A stretch of DNA of 64,000 nucleotides from Thioglobus_A sp964344985. GTDB lineage: Bacteria; Pseudomonadota; Gammaproteobacteria; PS1; Pseudothioglobaceae. The notes below the pieces were generated by a model. The model made no database searches and had not been told where the DNA came from. It saw only the letters and a list, made by a program, of their open reading frames with translations. The stretch spans positions 1 to 64,000 of the forward strand of contig CAYFPI010000002.1 of NCBI GenBank assembly GCA_964344985.1. Reading direction: 5' to 3'. The translations under genes were made by a program, and so were the position numbers. Within the stretch, counting starts at the first letter, position 1, and every line of letters begins with the position of its first letter. This document shows positions 8,965 through 16,654 of the stretch, in pieces.

Positions 8965-9642
8965 TTATACACTGTGTATTGGAGCATACTCAGCCAAACC
9001 CTCTAAGACCAAATTAGGCTCAAGCTCAAATGAGTGATTAAGTCGAAGTGCAATTATTTTTACATCTCCACCTGTAAGTATAATTTTTACATCACCCAAC
9101 TCTTTAAGGTGTTTCTCAATCTGAGTATTAATAACACTCATGAACATTTCAGAAGTTCCAAACTCCCAGGCTTGTTCAGTGTTATCAGCCAACTTATTTA
9201 AAGTTATTTGCCTAGAATCAGTAGAAAATTTATCAAAACTTGCGCGCAGTTTAGATAATCCTGGCGCTATCAAACCACCTTGATGCTCACCACTTGCTAA
9301 CACCAAATCAATCGTTAAAGCACTGCCGGCATCAACAATAAGGATGTTTTGATCTGGATATTTTGAAACTGCACCAATCATGGCTAAAAATCGATCAACC
9401 CCAATAGAGTTTGGATTTTTATAGGCCGATTGAAAAGTGTTAAACTGCGCTTGGGACTCGATAAAAACCACATTGTCTAGGCCATCTAAAAGTGACTTAT
9501 CACCCACGCAACTAACAAAAATCCTGTCAGATTTTGGTAGTAATTCAATTTTAAAATCAGAAATTAAGGCGCGATTATAACCATCGTTAAATCGCCATTT
9601 AACAGCCGTGTTACCAATGTCTATTAGTAGAATATTATGCAA
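8965..9642 (-). CDS. coaX: Type III pantothenate kinase
   Basis: 225 residues. It catalyses ATP-dependent phosphorylation of pantothenate, the first committed step of coenzyme A synthesis. The ASKHA-fold N-terminal phosphate motif LLIDIGNTAVKWRF, the GVDRFLAMIGA block and the IVDAGSALTIDLV segment (catalytic Asp) are diagnostic of CoaX rather than the unrelated CoaA. The start overlaps the end of nhaD by eight bases, so the two are translationally coupled, although no functional link is known. Confidence 0.93.
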   Translation of the reverse strand: MHNILLIDIGNTAVKWRFNDGYNRALISDFKIELLPKSDRIFVSCVGDKSLLDGLDNVVFIESQAQFNTFQSAYKNPNSIGVDRFLAMIGAVSKYPDQNILIVDAGSALTIDLVLASGEHQGGLIAPGLSKLRASFDKFSTDSRQITLNKLADNTEQAWEFGTSEMFMSVINTQIEKHLKELGDVKIILTGGDVKIIALRLNHSFELEPNLVLEGLAEYAPIHSV

Positions 9643-11005
9643 ATGAAATACCGCTTATCCACATATGCGTTAAAACACTGGCTGCGTAACCCAAAGCAAT
9701 CACCGGCATCCACTTAAGATGAGAGCTAAATGTATACAGGCCTTTTGACTGTCCCATAAGTGCCACACCTGCAGCAGACCCAACTGAAAGCAAACTACCA
9801 CCAACGCCAGCTGTTAATGTTACTAACAACCACTGAGATTGTGACATTTCAGGATTCATGGTCAGTACAGCAAACATAACCGGAATGTTATCAACAATCG
9901 CTGAGAGTACACCCACCAAAATATTAGCATAGGTTGCACCTAAAGAAGCATACATGGCTTCAGAAGTTAGTGCTAAGTAACCCATAAACCCAAGTCCACC
10001 AACACTTAAAATAATACCAAAGAAGAACAACAACGTATCCCACTCTGCACCAGCAACTTTTCTAAATACATCAAACCCCTCATGCTCTGACAATGACTCA
10101 TTGCGACGAATGAAAAATGCAGCAATCATTAAATAGCTCAAACCAAGCATCATCCCCATAACCGGTGGCAAATGCAAGAATACATGAAAACTAACAGCGG
10201 TTACAATGGTAGCAATAAACAGCCCAACAATTGTTAATCCGCCAAGTTTTATACTGGCTTGCGTTCTCATATTGGCAGTGGATTCATTTTTAATAGCAAA
10301 GTGCATAATACTTGCAGGCACCACAAAGTTAACCAAAGATGGTACAAATAAAGCAAAAAACTCATTAAATTCTAACATGCCTTTTTGCCAAACCATTAGT
10401 GTTGTAATATCACCAAACGGACTGAATGCACCACCAGCATTGGCAGCCACCACAATATTAACAAACGCAATGGAGACAAAACGAGGGCTACCAGCACCAA
10501 CCACCAATACCACAGCACCCATAATAAGAGCTGTCGTTAAGTTATCAGCAATTGGGGAGATAAAAAATGCTAAAAATCCAGTCAGCCAAAATAGCTGCCT
10601 AAAAGTAAAACCTTTATTTAATAACCATACCTTTAGCGCTTCAAATACTTGTCTTTCACGCATGGCTTCAATGTATGTCATGGCAACCAATAAGAATAAA
10701 AACAGCTCAGCATATTCCAATAAATTATGACGAAGTGCAACTTCAGCCGCATGTGGCAGGCCGTGAGAAGTATATGCCCAACCAATTAATCCCCAAATAA
10801 CACCGGCCGTTAAAATAACTGGCTTAGACTTTCTAAAATTGGTAAATTCTTCTACCACAACCAACACATAGGCCAGCACAAACAGCCCAAGCGCCATATA
10901 GCCCACCCAATGAGTAGTTAAATCTAAAGATTCTTGCACGTCAACCTGAGTTGATGCCAGTACAGAAATAGGTAAAAGCGCTAATAAAAACAGCAATCTA
11001 GTCAT
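9635..11005 (-). CDS. nhaD: Na+/H+ antiporter, NhaD family
   Basis: 456 residues from the ATG at 11005, chosen because AAGGA lies six bases upstream. An earlier in-frame ATG at 11077 lies well inside ygfZ. The chosen start gives an N-terminal signal-like helix (MTRLLFLLALLPISVLAS) followed by about 11-12 membrane helices. Conserved NhaD/ArsB-superfamily segments include FFISPIADNLTTALIMGAVV, NAGGAFSPFGDITTLMVWQK and SAIVDNIPVMFAVL. It exchanges cytoplasmic Na+ or Li+ for protons, supporting sodium and pH homeostasis in a marine cell. Its start overlaps the ygfZ stop by eight bases. Confidence 0.92.
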   Translation of the reverse strand: MTRLLFLLALLPISVLASTQVDVQESLDLTTHWVGYMALGLFVLAYVLVVVEEFTNFRKSKPVILTAGVIWGLIGWAYTSHGLPHAAEVALRHNLLEYAELFLFLLVAMTYIEAMRERQVFEALKVWLLNKGFTFRQLFWLTGFLAFFISPIADNLTTALIMGAVVLVVGAGSPRFVSIAFVNIVVAANAGGAFSPFGDITTLMVWQKGMLEFNEFFALFVPSLVNFVVPASIMHFAIKNESTANMRTQASIKLGGLTIVGLFIATIVTAVSFHVFLHLPPVMGMMLGLSYLMIAAFFIRRNESLSEHEGFDVFRKVAGAEWDTLLFFFGIILSVGGLGFMGYLALTSEAMYASLGATYANILVGVLSAIVDNIPVMFAVLTMNPEMSQSQWLLVTLTAGVGGSLLSVGSAAGVALMGQSKGLYTFSSHLKWMPVIALGYAASVLTHMWISGISFA

Positions 11006-11798
11006 TAATAATCCTTGAAAGTATTGGTCCGTTAGCATTGCCGAGTCGAATTTCACTATCTTTAAATTCAACCTCAACAGTTGCCAGACATATTGATTTT
11101 GCGGCTAATTTTACACTACGAACAATCAAACCTGAGACTTTAGATGATTTTGAGCCATTGACTATCAGCTCATCGCCCACTTTAATATCTTCGCTACTTT
11201 CAAACTGATACATTCTACGCTTTGCCTTGCCAAGATAATGCAAGCGAGCAACCACTTCTTGTCCAGGATAGCACCCCTTGGTAAAACTCACACCAGTATC
11301 ATCAACATCTAAATTCAGCATTTGTGGTACAAATTTTTCACTGGTTTCAAGCACAACTTCAGCCACGTTATTCTCAATACAGGCCATCTCCCAGTATTGA
11401 CTATCAGACAGATCGATATTATCAATTGACTCAACCAAAGCAATTGATTGATGATCATTTAGTCGATAAGCATCATCAAAGGCTTCATCAATAATACCAA
11501 GCTGAATCATTTGATTACTCAAATCCTCAATCGTAACCTCGGACATTAGCTTAAACATTGTTAAGCGCTGTACTAATAAACTCTTTAAATCATTCGAGAA
11601 AGACAAATAATAATCATCGCCCTTTTTCATCACCCAGATGAGTGCGATAATCTTGCCTTGATGCTGACAGTAAGCATTGATTTGTATAGCGCCACCTTCT
11701 AAAACATTAATATCATTAGAAAACTGCCCCTGCAAAAACCCTTGAGTATCTTTTCCACGAAGCTTTAGTAAAGCCCGACTCGTAAGCCGTGTAATCAT
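10998..11798 (-). CDS. ygfZ: Folate-binding Fe-S cluster assembly protein YgfZ
   Basis: 266 residues, GcvT-like fold. YgfZ uses tetrahydrofolate and helps assembly or repair of certain [4Fe-4S] enzymes. The family hallmark K-G-C-Y-x-G-Q-E is present (FTKGCYPGQEVVARLHYLGK), as is the N-terminal LKLRGKDTQGFLQGQFSNDI. It is the first gene of a ygfZ-nhaD-coaX overlapping series on the minus strand. Upstream lies only 50 bases before the palindrome bordering the transposase gene, so its promoter must lie in that spacer or further upstream. Confidence 0.92.
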   Translation of the reverse strand: MITRLTSRALLKLRGKDTQGFLQGQFSNDINVLEGGAIQINAYCQHQGKIIALIWVMKKGDDYYLSFSNDLKSLLVQRLTMFKLMSEVTIEDLSNQMIQLGIIDEAFDDAYRLNDHQSIALVESIDNIDLSDSQYWEMACIENNVAEVVLETSEKFVPQMLNLDVDDTGVSFTKGCYPGQEVVARLHYLGKAKRRMYQFESSEDIKVGDELIVNGSKSSKVSGLIVRSVKLAAKSICLATVEVEFKDSEIRLGNANGPILSRIIND

Positions 11799-11849
11799 TT
11801 AATAAACCAAAATACAAAAACATTATTTTAAAGTTTTTTTAGTATCGAC

Positions 11850-11880
11850 TTACCTGAGCAGGCCTTGCCTGCTCAGGTAA
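11850..11880. repeat. 31-bp perfect palindrome, left flank of RAYT gene (REP-like)
   Basis: Arms TTACCTGAGCAGGC and GCCTGCTCAGGTAA around a CTT loop, a perfect 14-bp stem. It abuts the stop codon of the transposase gene at 11881. An identical copy lies at 12557-12587 on the other side of the gene. The arrangement of a RAYT gene between REP palindromes is a known configuration. Confidence 0.95.
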
Positions 11881-12546
11881 TTAAAACTCAAAATCGTCAA
11901 TGGTTAAAGAATGACCTTTATTATCTGCAAAGGCAATAGAGGCTTGTTTTATATATGACTTATAAGCAGAAAACCCTCCAGATTCATCAATAATATTTTC
12001 AATTTCTGACGGATTACAAATACATACGCCCATCTCCTGATTCAAATATTCAAAAATACTTGACTTAACAAAATGTTTACTTGGATCTATTTTGTGATGC
12101 TTATGATTTAAATTTACATATGCCGATACGGTTGGCAGTGCATATTCACCTGATAAGTGTGTTGCTTTAAACTTGCCTTGAAACAAGGCGCCACTGCGTT
12201 TTTCTTCTTTATTGAAAAACATGGTATAGGATGTACCTAATCTTTGCATAAATTGCGAGATACCATTGTCAACTTGTTGTTTTAACAATAAATGGTAATG
12301 ATTAGGCAATAAGCTGTATGCGATAACACTCACTAACTGATCACCTTCTCCACTAATGTCTTGATCTTTGTGTTTATTTCTCTGATTGTTAAAATATTTT
12401 GAACTATCTGTTGTATTTAATAACTGCAAGCGCTTAAAGAAAAAATCTTGTTGTGATTTATTGTTAAAAATAATTCGCTTATCTACACCACGGTTAAACA
12501 CGTGATAGTACTCACCATTTACAAACGCTATATTTCTTATACTCAT
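11881..12546 (-). mobile_element. REP-associated tyrosine transposase (RAYT, Y1_Tnp domain)
   Basis: 221-residue Y1/HUH single-strand endonuclease of the TnpA_REP (IS200/IS605-like) group. It has the N-terminal YYHVFNRGVDKR motif, the HUH pair His83-Tyr-His85 in LLPNHYHLLLK, and the presumed catalytic Tyr107 in LGTSYTMFF, followed by the conserved RSGALFQGKFKATH. Such proteins nick and rejoin REP hairpins and are thought to spread them through the chromosome. The frame is intact. Identical 31-bp palindromes lie directly after the stop and 10 bases before the start, marking the element limits at about 11850-12587. No target-site duplication was evident, as expected for this class. Confidence 0.9.
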
Positions 12547-12556
12547 GAGTACTATG

Positions 12557-12587
12557 TTACCTGAGCAGGCCTTGCCTGCTCAGGTAA
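12557..12587. repeat. 31-bp perfect palindrome, right flank of RAYT gene (REP-like)
   Basis: Identical in all 31 bases to 11850-11880 (14-bp stem, CTT loop). Located 10 bases upstream of the transposase start codon, between it and the porin terminator. Exact identity of the two copies suggests recent placement or maintained recognition by the RAYT protein. Confidence 0.95.
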
Positions 12588-12597
12588 TGGGCGAAAA

Positions 12598-12625
12598 AAA
12601 ACCCCCAACCGAAGTTGAGGGTTTT
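12598..12625 (-). terminator. Rho-independent terminator of the porin gene
   Basis: Stem AAAACCCCCAAC / GTTGAGGGTTTT with a four-base loop and one G-U type mismatch, followed on the minus strand by a run of seven T. It lies 43 bases beyond the porin stop. Confidence 0.9.
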
Positions 12626-12627
12626 AG

Positions 12628-12646
12628 ACTTAACTTAGAGTTAAGT
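12628..12646 (-). other. Second hairpin at the porin mRNA 3' end
   Basis: Perfect inverted repeat ACTTAACT-TAG-AGTTAAGT directly upstream (in the direction of transcription) of the terminator hairpin. Two adjacent 3' stem-loops could stabilise an abundant porin transcript; this role is inference. Confidence 0.55.
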
Positions 12647-12667
12647 TAACTGTTTTCTAAATAAGAT

Positions 12668-13486
12668 TTAGAATTTAACAGCTAGCTCAAGATCTAAACT
12701 GTCACCAGCGTCTGCATCAGTGTAAGTCGCTTCAAAAGTAGCGCCTGAAGCTAATGGACGGTTAACGATAACTTTTTGTGAATCAACGCCATCAACTTCG
12801 ATTCCCTTGAATGTAACTGTGTTGCCAGCCATAGAAGTAGAGATACCTACTGCTGTCGCATCTTTAACACTGTTTGAATTAGTTACATAACCATCTGTAG
12901 CTGTACCTGTGTCTGAATCGATTTTAACGTATTTAACGCCGATACCGTTCATAGATGCTGAAGCAACGATTGCTGTATCTTGATTGCCGTTAGCAGCTTC
13001 TTCTTGGTTCCATGAAAGATCTACACCAGCAGCTGAACCAGAAACCCATGTTTCAGTTGAATCGTCTTGCTTCATTTTGTGCTTGATAGAGACACCTGCA
13101 ACTGTACCACCTAACGTTAAGTCGTGTGAAGAAGAAGTTGCTTCATATGTCGCTGTAATGCCACCCATAGTTGTGCTTAAGTTGTAACGTGCACTTGCAA
13201 CTGAAGTTTTATCTAACTCAGATTTACCTGAACGGTATGAACCAGCTTTAATCTTAACACCTTCAATTGAAGTTGTTAAGTATAGATCTTCAACCTTATC
13301 TTGGTCTAAAGAGAAGTTAGTAACTACAGAAGTGTCGCCAGACTTACCAACAACTTTAAGGTCTGCTTCGATTGCAGCGTTACCGTTAGTTACGTTAGCT
13401 TTTGTTGAACCAGTAATAGAAATATCAGCCATAGCAACTGATGTCATAGTAGCTGCTACTGCAGCTGCGATTAATTGTTTTTTCAT
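12668..13486 (-). CDS. Outer-membrane porin
   Basis: 272 residues with a classic signal peptide (MKKQLIAAAVAATMTSVAMA) and a mature beta-strand-rich chain with alternating polar and hydrophobic residues, ending in the outer-membrane assembly signal LDLELAVKF (terminal Phe). No tryptophan-rich plug or TonB box is seen. It is shorter than typical 16-strand porins (about 300-350), so it may form a smaller barrel. Substrate not predictable. A strong ribosome-binding site (TAGGAG, six bases before ATG), near-consensus promoter (13566-13593), repeated TTTTGCAAAA boxes and a double 3' hairpin suggest high and regulated expression. Confidence 0.85.
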   Translation of the reverse strand: MKKQLIAAAVAATMTSVAMADISITGSTKANVTNGNAAIEADLKVVGKSGDTSVVTNFSLDQDKVEDLYLTTSIEGVKIKAGSYRSGKSELDKTSVASARYNLSTTMGGITATYEATSSSHDLTLGGTVAGVSIKHKMKQDDSTETWVSGSAAGVDLSWNQEEAANGNQDTAIVASASMNGIGVKYVKIDSDTGTATDGYVTNSNSVKDATAVGISTSMAGNTVTFKGIEVDGVDSQKVIVNRPLASGATFEATYTDADAGDSLDLELAVKF

Positions 13487-13565
13487 TTTAGTCTCCTAAA
13501 TTTTTTATGTTATGCCAGAATAATTTCTGACGTTTATTCTCTGCTTTTTTGCAAAGATAGTGCGT

Positions 13566-13593
13566 ATTATAAGGATGTGATTTTAAAAGTCAA
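13566..13593 (-). promoter_or_regulatory. Sigma-70 promoter of the porin gene
   Basis: Minus-strand TTGACT (13588-13593) and TATAAT (13566-13571) with a 16-base spacer. The predicted start near 13559 gives a leader of about 70 bases before the ATG at 13486. Palindromic TTTTTTGCAAA-type boxes lie just upstream of the -35 and just downstream of the -10. Confidence 0.8.
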
Positions 13594-13670
13594 CACTTTT
13601 TTGCAAAAAAAATACAAAAAAATGCAAATTTACTACAAATATGGTGTTTTTACGGCTTAAAAATAGGCTT

Positions 13671-13695
13671 AAAAGCCTTATACAGCAAGGCTTTT
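13671..13695. other. Hairpin in the porin upstream region
   Basis: AAAAGCCTT-ATACAGC-AAGGCTTTT, a perfect 9-bp stem with a 7-base loop, followed on the plus strand by ACTATTTTTT. It looks like a terminator but no plus-strand gene precedes it, so it could end a small RNA or be a regulatory structure. The rest of 13487-14033 holds the porin promoter, the boxes above and the terminator at 13889-13910; no convincing protein gene was found there. Confidence 0.4.
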
Positions 13696-13888
13696 ACTAT
13701 TTTTTAATAAAAAAACAACACTTTTGCAAAAATATAACAAGCAACATACAACAGTCCTCCACCTAGGAGGGCAAATAATTAAAATAAACTCAAAACAGTG
13801 TTACAAGTGGGTTTTATTGCGTTATTTAATAGGTTTTGTTTGTCTTTCACTATACATATATATAAGGTGATAAATTTCAGACAATAAA

Positions 13889-13910
13889 AATCCGAGAATA
13901 ATCTCGGATT
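13889..13910. terminator. Bidirectional terminator downstream of the PuuD-like gene
   Basis: AATCCGAGA-ATAA-TCTCGGATT, a perfect 9-bp stem with T-rich tracts on both sides. Positioned about 120 bases beyond the stop of the minus-strand gene at 14034-14600. The spacer in between also holds a small GTGTGT-AA-ACACAC hairpin near 13976-13990. Confidence 0.8.
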
Positions 13911-14033
13911 TTTTTATTACTTACAGTTTTGTATTTTTGTTTAAATTCTAGGCAGATTATTTATCTTTGCGCCGGAGTGTGTAAACACACATGACAAGCT
14001 AAGCAGATAATCTAACAAAGAAGTTATCAAAAA

Positions 14034-14600
14034 TTAGAATCTATGCGCAAGCATGGTAAGAAGCATTGGGATCGATAGTATCACATTGATCGACGATGCT
14101 AATGCCGCATTCTTCTTAGCGGTTGCAACTTCTTCAGCAGAAGCTTCTTTCATGCCAAGAATCTTTTGCTGGTTTGGCCAGATGATAAACCAAACATTAA
14201 ATGCCATGATGGTTCCCATCCATGCACCTAGGCCAATTACTTGCGCACCAGCTGCAAATGTAAATGCATTAACAATACCAATACCGTTTTGCTCAAGTAG
14301 TGACAAACCAATCAACCATGTCGTAGCTGCAGCCATACGAAACCATAGTAGTGCACGCGGAGCAATGTACTTACCAATTGCTGCTGGACCTGGACCATCA
14401 GTATCAGCTAGCGCTTGACCCATGCCTGGTACTTGTACAAAGTTAAAGTAGTATAAAAGACCGATCCATACAATACCTGCTAAAACGTGTAGCCATACTG
14501 TAATGGTGAATGTATTAGTAATGTCTAGTGCCAGCATACTGATAATAGCAACAACAAAACCTAAAATAATTTTGCCGTTGATTGAGTTAATAAAATTCAT
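14034..14600 (-). CDS. Membrane protein resembling the urate hydroxylase PuuD N-terminal domain
   Basis: 188 residues with about four hydrophobic helices. The segments TVWLHVLAGIVWIGLLYYFN, LLWFRMAAATTWLIGLSLL and WFIIWPNQQKILGM resemble the Urate_ox_N (DUF989) membrane domain of PuuD. The cytochrome c part of PuuD is absent, so this stand-alone domain may bind haem through its conserved histidines without oxidising urate. The family call is moderate. It starts after a GGAGAG ribosome-binding site. A perfect FNR-type box (14648-14661) overlaps the region upstream of its TATAAT-like -10 (14629-14634), suggesting oxygen-responsive control. Confidence 0.65.
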   Translation of the reverse strand: MNFINSINGKIILGFVVAIISMLALDITNTFTITVWLHVLAGIVWIGLLYYFNFVQVPGMGQALADTDGPGPAAIGKYIAPRALLWFRMAAATTWLIGLSLLEQNGIGIVNAFTFAAGAQVIGLGAWMGTIMAFNVWFIIWPNQQKILGMKEASAEEVATAKKNAALASSINVILSIPMLLTMLAHRF

Positions 14601-14647
14601 TTCTCTCTCCGTTGTTGTAAAGTTGACTATTATAATAAGCTATTTAA

Positions 14648-14661
14648 TTGATTTGAATCAA
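14648..14661. promoter_or_regulatory. Perfect FNR/ANR consensus box
   Basis: TTGAT-TTGA-ATCAA, an exact match to TTGAT-N4-ATCAA, in the divergent region between the PuuD-like gene and mutM. Relative to a minus-strand start inferred from TATAAT at 14629-14634, its centre is near -32, overlapping the -35 region, a location more typical of repression than activation. Confidence 0.5.
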
Positions 14662-14689
14662 TTTTTATCTTTTTTACTTGTATATATGT

Positions 14690-15499
14690 ATGCCAGAACT
14701 TCCTGAGGTTGAAACCACTAAACGTGGGCTTGCACCATTAATTACCAATCAAGTTGTCTCTCAAGCGGTTTTGCATCGAGACAATTTGCGCTGGGAGATT
14801 CCTAAATATCTCAAAACCCTACTGCCTAATCAAATAGTTATTGCTATTAATAGACGTGGCAAGTATTTACTTATACAATTTGAAGTTGGTACATTAATTA
14901 TTCATTTAGGCATGAGTGGATCGATCAAGTTAGTGGACAGCAATGTGTCACTTGTTAAGCATGATCACTTTGAACTGAAGTTTAGCAACAATACTAGCAT
15001 GCGTCTTAACGATCCACGGCGCTTTGGTGCGGTGCTGTTTTCTAAAGATGGCTCGCATACATTATTAGACAACTTAGGGGTTGAGCCACTAGAGAGTGAT
15101 TTTGACGACAGATATTTATACAACAAGTCTCGTAAAAAACAACAAAACATCAAGGCTTTTATTATGGACAGCAAGATTGTGGTTGGTGTGGGTAATATTT
15201 ATGCATGTGAAAGTTTGTTTCAAACAGGGATTGATCCAGAACGTAAAGCAGGCAGTATTTCTAAAGCAAGATATCAGTTACTCACTCAACACGTTAAAGC
15301 TATTTTAAAAAAGGCTATTGAAGCTGGTGGTACCACACTGCAGGATTTCTCAAATGTAGATGGCACGCCTGGCTATTTCACCCAAACTTTAAACGTGTAT
15401 GGGCGTGAAGGCAAGCCGTGTAATAACTGTGGTGGTAAAATAGTGCGAATTACACAAAACCAACGTTCAACGTTTTATTGTAAAAACTGTCAAACATGA
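14690..15499 (+). CDS. mutM: Formamidopyrimidine-DNA glycosylase
   Basis: 269 residues from the ATG at 14690. This start is fixed because mature MutM must begin with Pro (PELPEVETTKRGL), whose amine is the nucleophile; an upstream in-frame ATG at 14678 would bury it. The enzyme removes 8-oxoguanine and formamidopyrimidines and nicks the strand. The C-terminal zinc finger has Cys pairs in PCNNCGGK and FYCKNC. The stop overlaps the start of the next gene (ATGA), so the two form an operon ending at the terminator at 15903. Confidence 0.95.
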   Translation: MPELPEVETTKRGLAPLITNQVVSQAVLHRDNLRWEIPKYLKTLLPNQIVIAINRRGKYLLIQFEVGTLIIHLGMSGSIKLVDSNVSLVKHDHFELKFSNNTSMRLNDPRRFGAVLFSKDGSHTLLDNLGVEPLESDFDDRYLYNKSRKKQQNIKAFIMDSKIVVGVGNIYACESLFQTGIDPERKAGSISKARYQLLTQHVKAILKKAIEAGGTTLQDFSNVDGTPGYFTQTLNVYGREGKPCNNCGGKIVRITQNQRSTFYCKNCQT

Positions 15500-15891
15500 G
15501 TGAAACACCACAAGAATTACTAGAAAGTAACTGTTCAATCAACTCTGAGCCTTTTGCTCTTCAAAATCTGGGCAATTATATGGAGCCTGAGTTTAGTGAA
15601 AATTGCATTGTGATTATTGATCCAGGCATGGCGATTCACAATCGTGCTTATGCTGTAGTGCGTTATGATGGGGATATGTATTTTCGTCAATACATTGAAC
15701 GTGGAGATAATAAATTCTTAGTGCCGCTAAATACACAACATGATGAAATTGAACTTAAAGGCGAGTTTGAAACAGTGGGTTGTGTGGTACAACAAAAACA
15801 ACGCAAACAAAAACCACTACATTATTACCATCTTAATTCAACTACGGGTGAGATGGATTTCACCATATCTGGAAAAATCAAAGAAAAATAA
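15496..15891 (+). CDS. S24/LexA-like peptidase-fold protein lacking the catalytic dyad
   Basis: 131 residues, overlapping mutM by four bases. Residues 21-97 resemble the LexA/UmuD S24 peptidase core: NLGNYMEP aligns with the G-x-S-M-x-P nucleophile motif, followed by ENCIVIIDPGMAIHNRAYAV and DGDMYFRQYIE. The nucleophile position is Tyr28 instead of Ser and the general-base position is Arg64 instead of Lys, so self-cleavage is not expected. No DNA-binding domain is present. A role as a regulatory or interaction domain tied to MutM and DNA repair is inference. Family assignment rests on motif alignment by eye. Confidence 0.65.
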   Translation: MSETPQELLESNCSINSEPFALQNLGNYMEPEFSENCIVIIDPGMAIHNRAYAVVRYDGDMYFRQYIERGDNKFLVPLNTQHDEIELKGEFETVGCVVQQKQRKQKPLHYYHLNSTTGEMDFTISGKIKEK

Positions 15892-15902
15892 ATTTGAAGA
15901 AT

Positions 15903-15931
15903 TGAGGAAAGCCTTGCTTTCCTCATTTTTT
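15903..15931 (+). terminator. Terminator of the mutM operon (hairpin shaped like the RAYT palindromes)
   Basis: TGAGGAAAGC-CTT-GCTTTCCTCA (15903-15925), a perfect 10-bp stem followed by TTTTTT. The CTT loop and TGAG/CTCA feet match the architecture of the 31-bp palindromes at 11850 and 12557. It may also terminate pgeF-independent transcription only on the plus strand. Confidence 0.85.
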
Positions 15932-16654
15932 CTACTTAATCCAAATTAAATGCGCCATGCGTCCTGAGGCACTACCATCTCTACGGTAAGAAAAATATTT
16001 GCCTTTTTGTGCGTAAGTACACTCATCACCACCAGTGATAGACTCAACGCCTAGATTGTTTAAAACAACTCTAGCCGCTTGATAAATATCCAATTGATAT
16101 TTATCGCCCTTTTGCATAAAAGCTGCGTCAAGCTTAGGACTTTTATTAATAAACTGCTGATAAACCTCACTACCCACTTCAAAATTAGCTTGAGAAATGG
16201 CCGGGCCAAAATGCACAAGCATGTCATTTGTGTCGAACTTATTTATAAAAGATTCTATTACCCCGCCCACAATACCTTTCCAGCCTGCATGCGCCACCCC
16301 TACCTGCGTGCCAGATTGGTTAGAGGCAAAAATTGGCAAGCAATCTGCTGTTAATACTGCACATACTTGATTTTTTTCTTTTGTTACCACAGCATCACCT
16401 GTGCACTCAGCAGATGAAAAATCCAGGCAAATATCAGAATGAGTTTGCTCGAGCCATTTTGGCTCAGATGGTAAATTGTATTTACTGATTAATAATTCTC
16501 TATTGTTTTTAACTTTAGTAGCACTATCGCCCACGTGCAAGGCAAGGTTGAAATTATCGTATCCATCCTCTATTAAACAAGATCGGTTTTTTGTATCAAA
16601 AAAGCGAGTGGTTGTTAATAATTTAACATTGCTTGGAAAATCACTCGCTGTCAT
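15932..16654 (-). CDS. pgeF: Peptidoglycan editing factor / multicopper-type laccase-domain protein (YfiH)
   Basis: 240 residues of the YfiH/Cu-oxidase_4 family. The conserved zinc/copper-ligand motifs are VGVAHAGWKGIVGGV (His), TADCLPIFAS (Cys) and the C-terminal YFSYRRDGSASGRMA. E. coli PgeF removes muropeptides carrying L-Ser in place of L-Ala; purine nucleoside phosphorylase activity has been reported for other members. Its start overlaps the end of rluD by 14 bases, the same rluD-yfiH pairing as in E. coli. It joins ampG, nagZ and a YkuD protein in this window as a peptidoglycan-quality gene. Confidence 0.9.
   Translation of the reverse strand: MTASDFPSNVKLLTTTRFFDTKNRSCLIEDGYDNFNLALHVGDSATKVKNNRELLISKYNLPSEPKWLEQTHSDICLDFSSAECTGDAVVTKEKNQVCAVLTADCLPIFASNQSGTQVGVAHAGWKGIVGGVIESFINKFDTNDMLVHFGPAISQANFEVGSEVYQQFINKSPKLDAAFMQKGDKYQLDIYQAARVVLNNLGVESITGGDECTYAQKGKYFSYRRDGSASGRMAHLIWIK

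Larger units (their letters stand above)
13545..13732. promoter_or_regulatory. Cluster of TTTTGCAAAA boxes around the porin promoter (possible operators)
   Basis: Four related sites: TTTTTTGCAAA at 13545-13555, a perfect palindrome TTTTTTGCAAAAAA at 13597-13610, AAAATGCAAATTT near 13618-13630 and TTTTGCAAAAA at 13722-13732. Two of them bracket the promoter closely, as expected for a repressor or nucleoid protein site. The regulator is unknown, and some of this could be simple AT-rich sequence. Confidence 0.45.

Noticed and set aside
10206..10730. 174-codon plus-strand frame inside nhaD
   Set aside because: Antisense shadow of a membrane protein gene; no ribosome-binding site or recognisable domain.
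13475..13660. 61-codon plus-strand frame upstream of the porin
   Set aside because: Lies across the porin start and promoter, AT-rich, without a good start signal.
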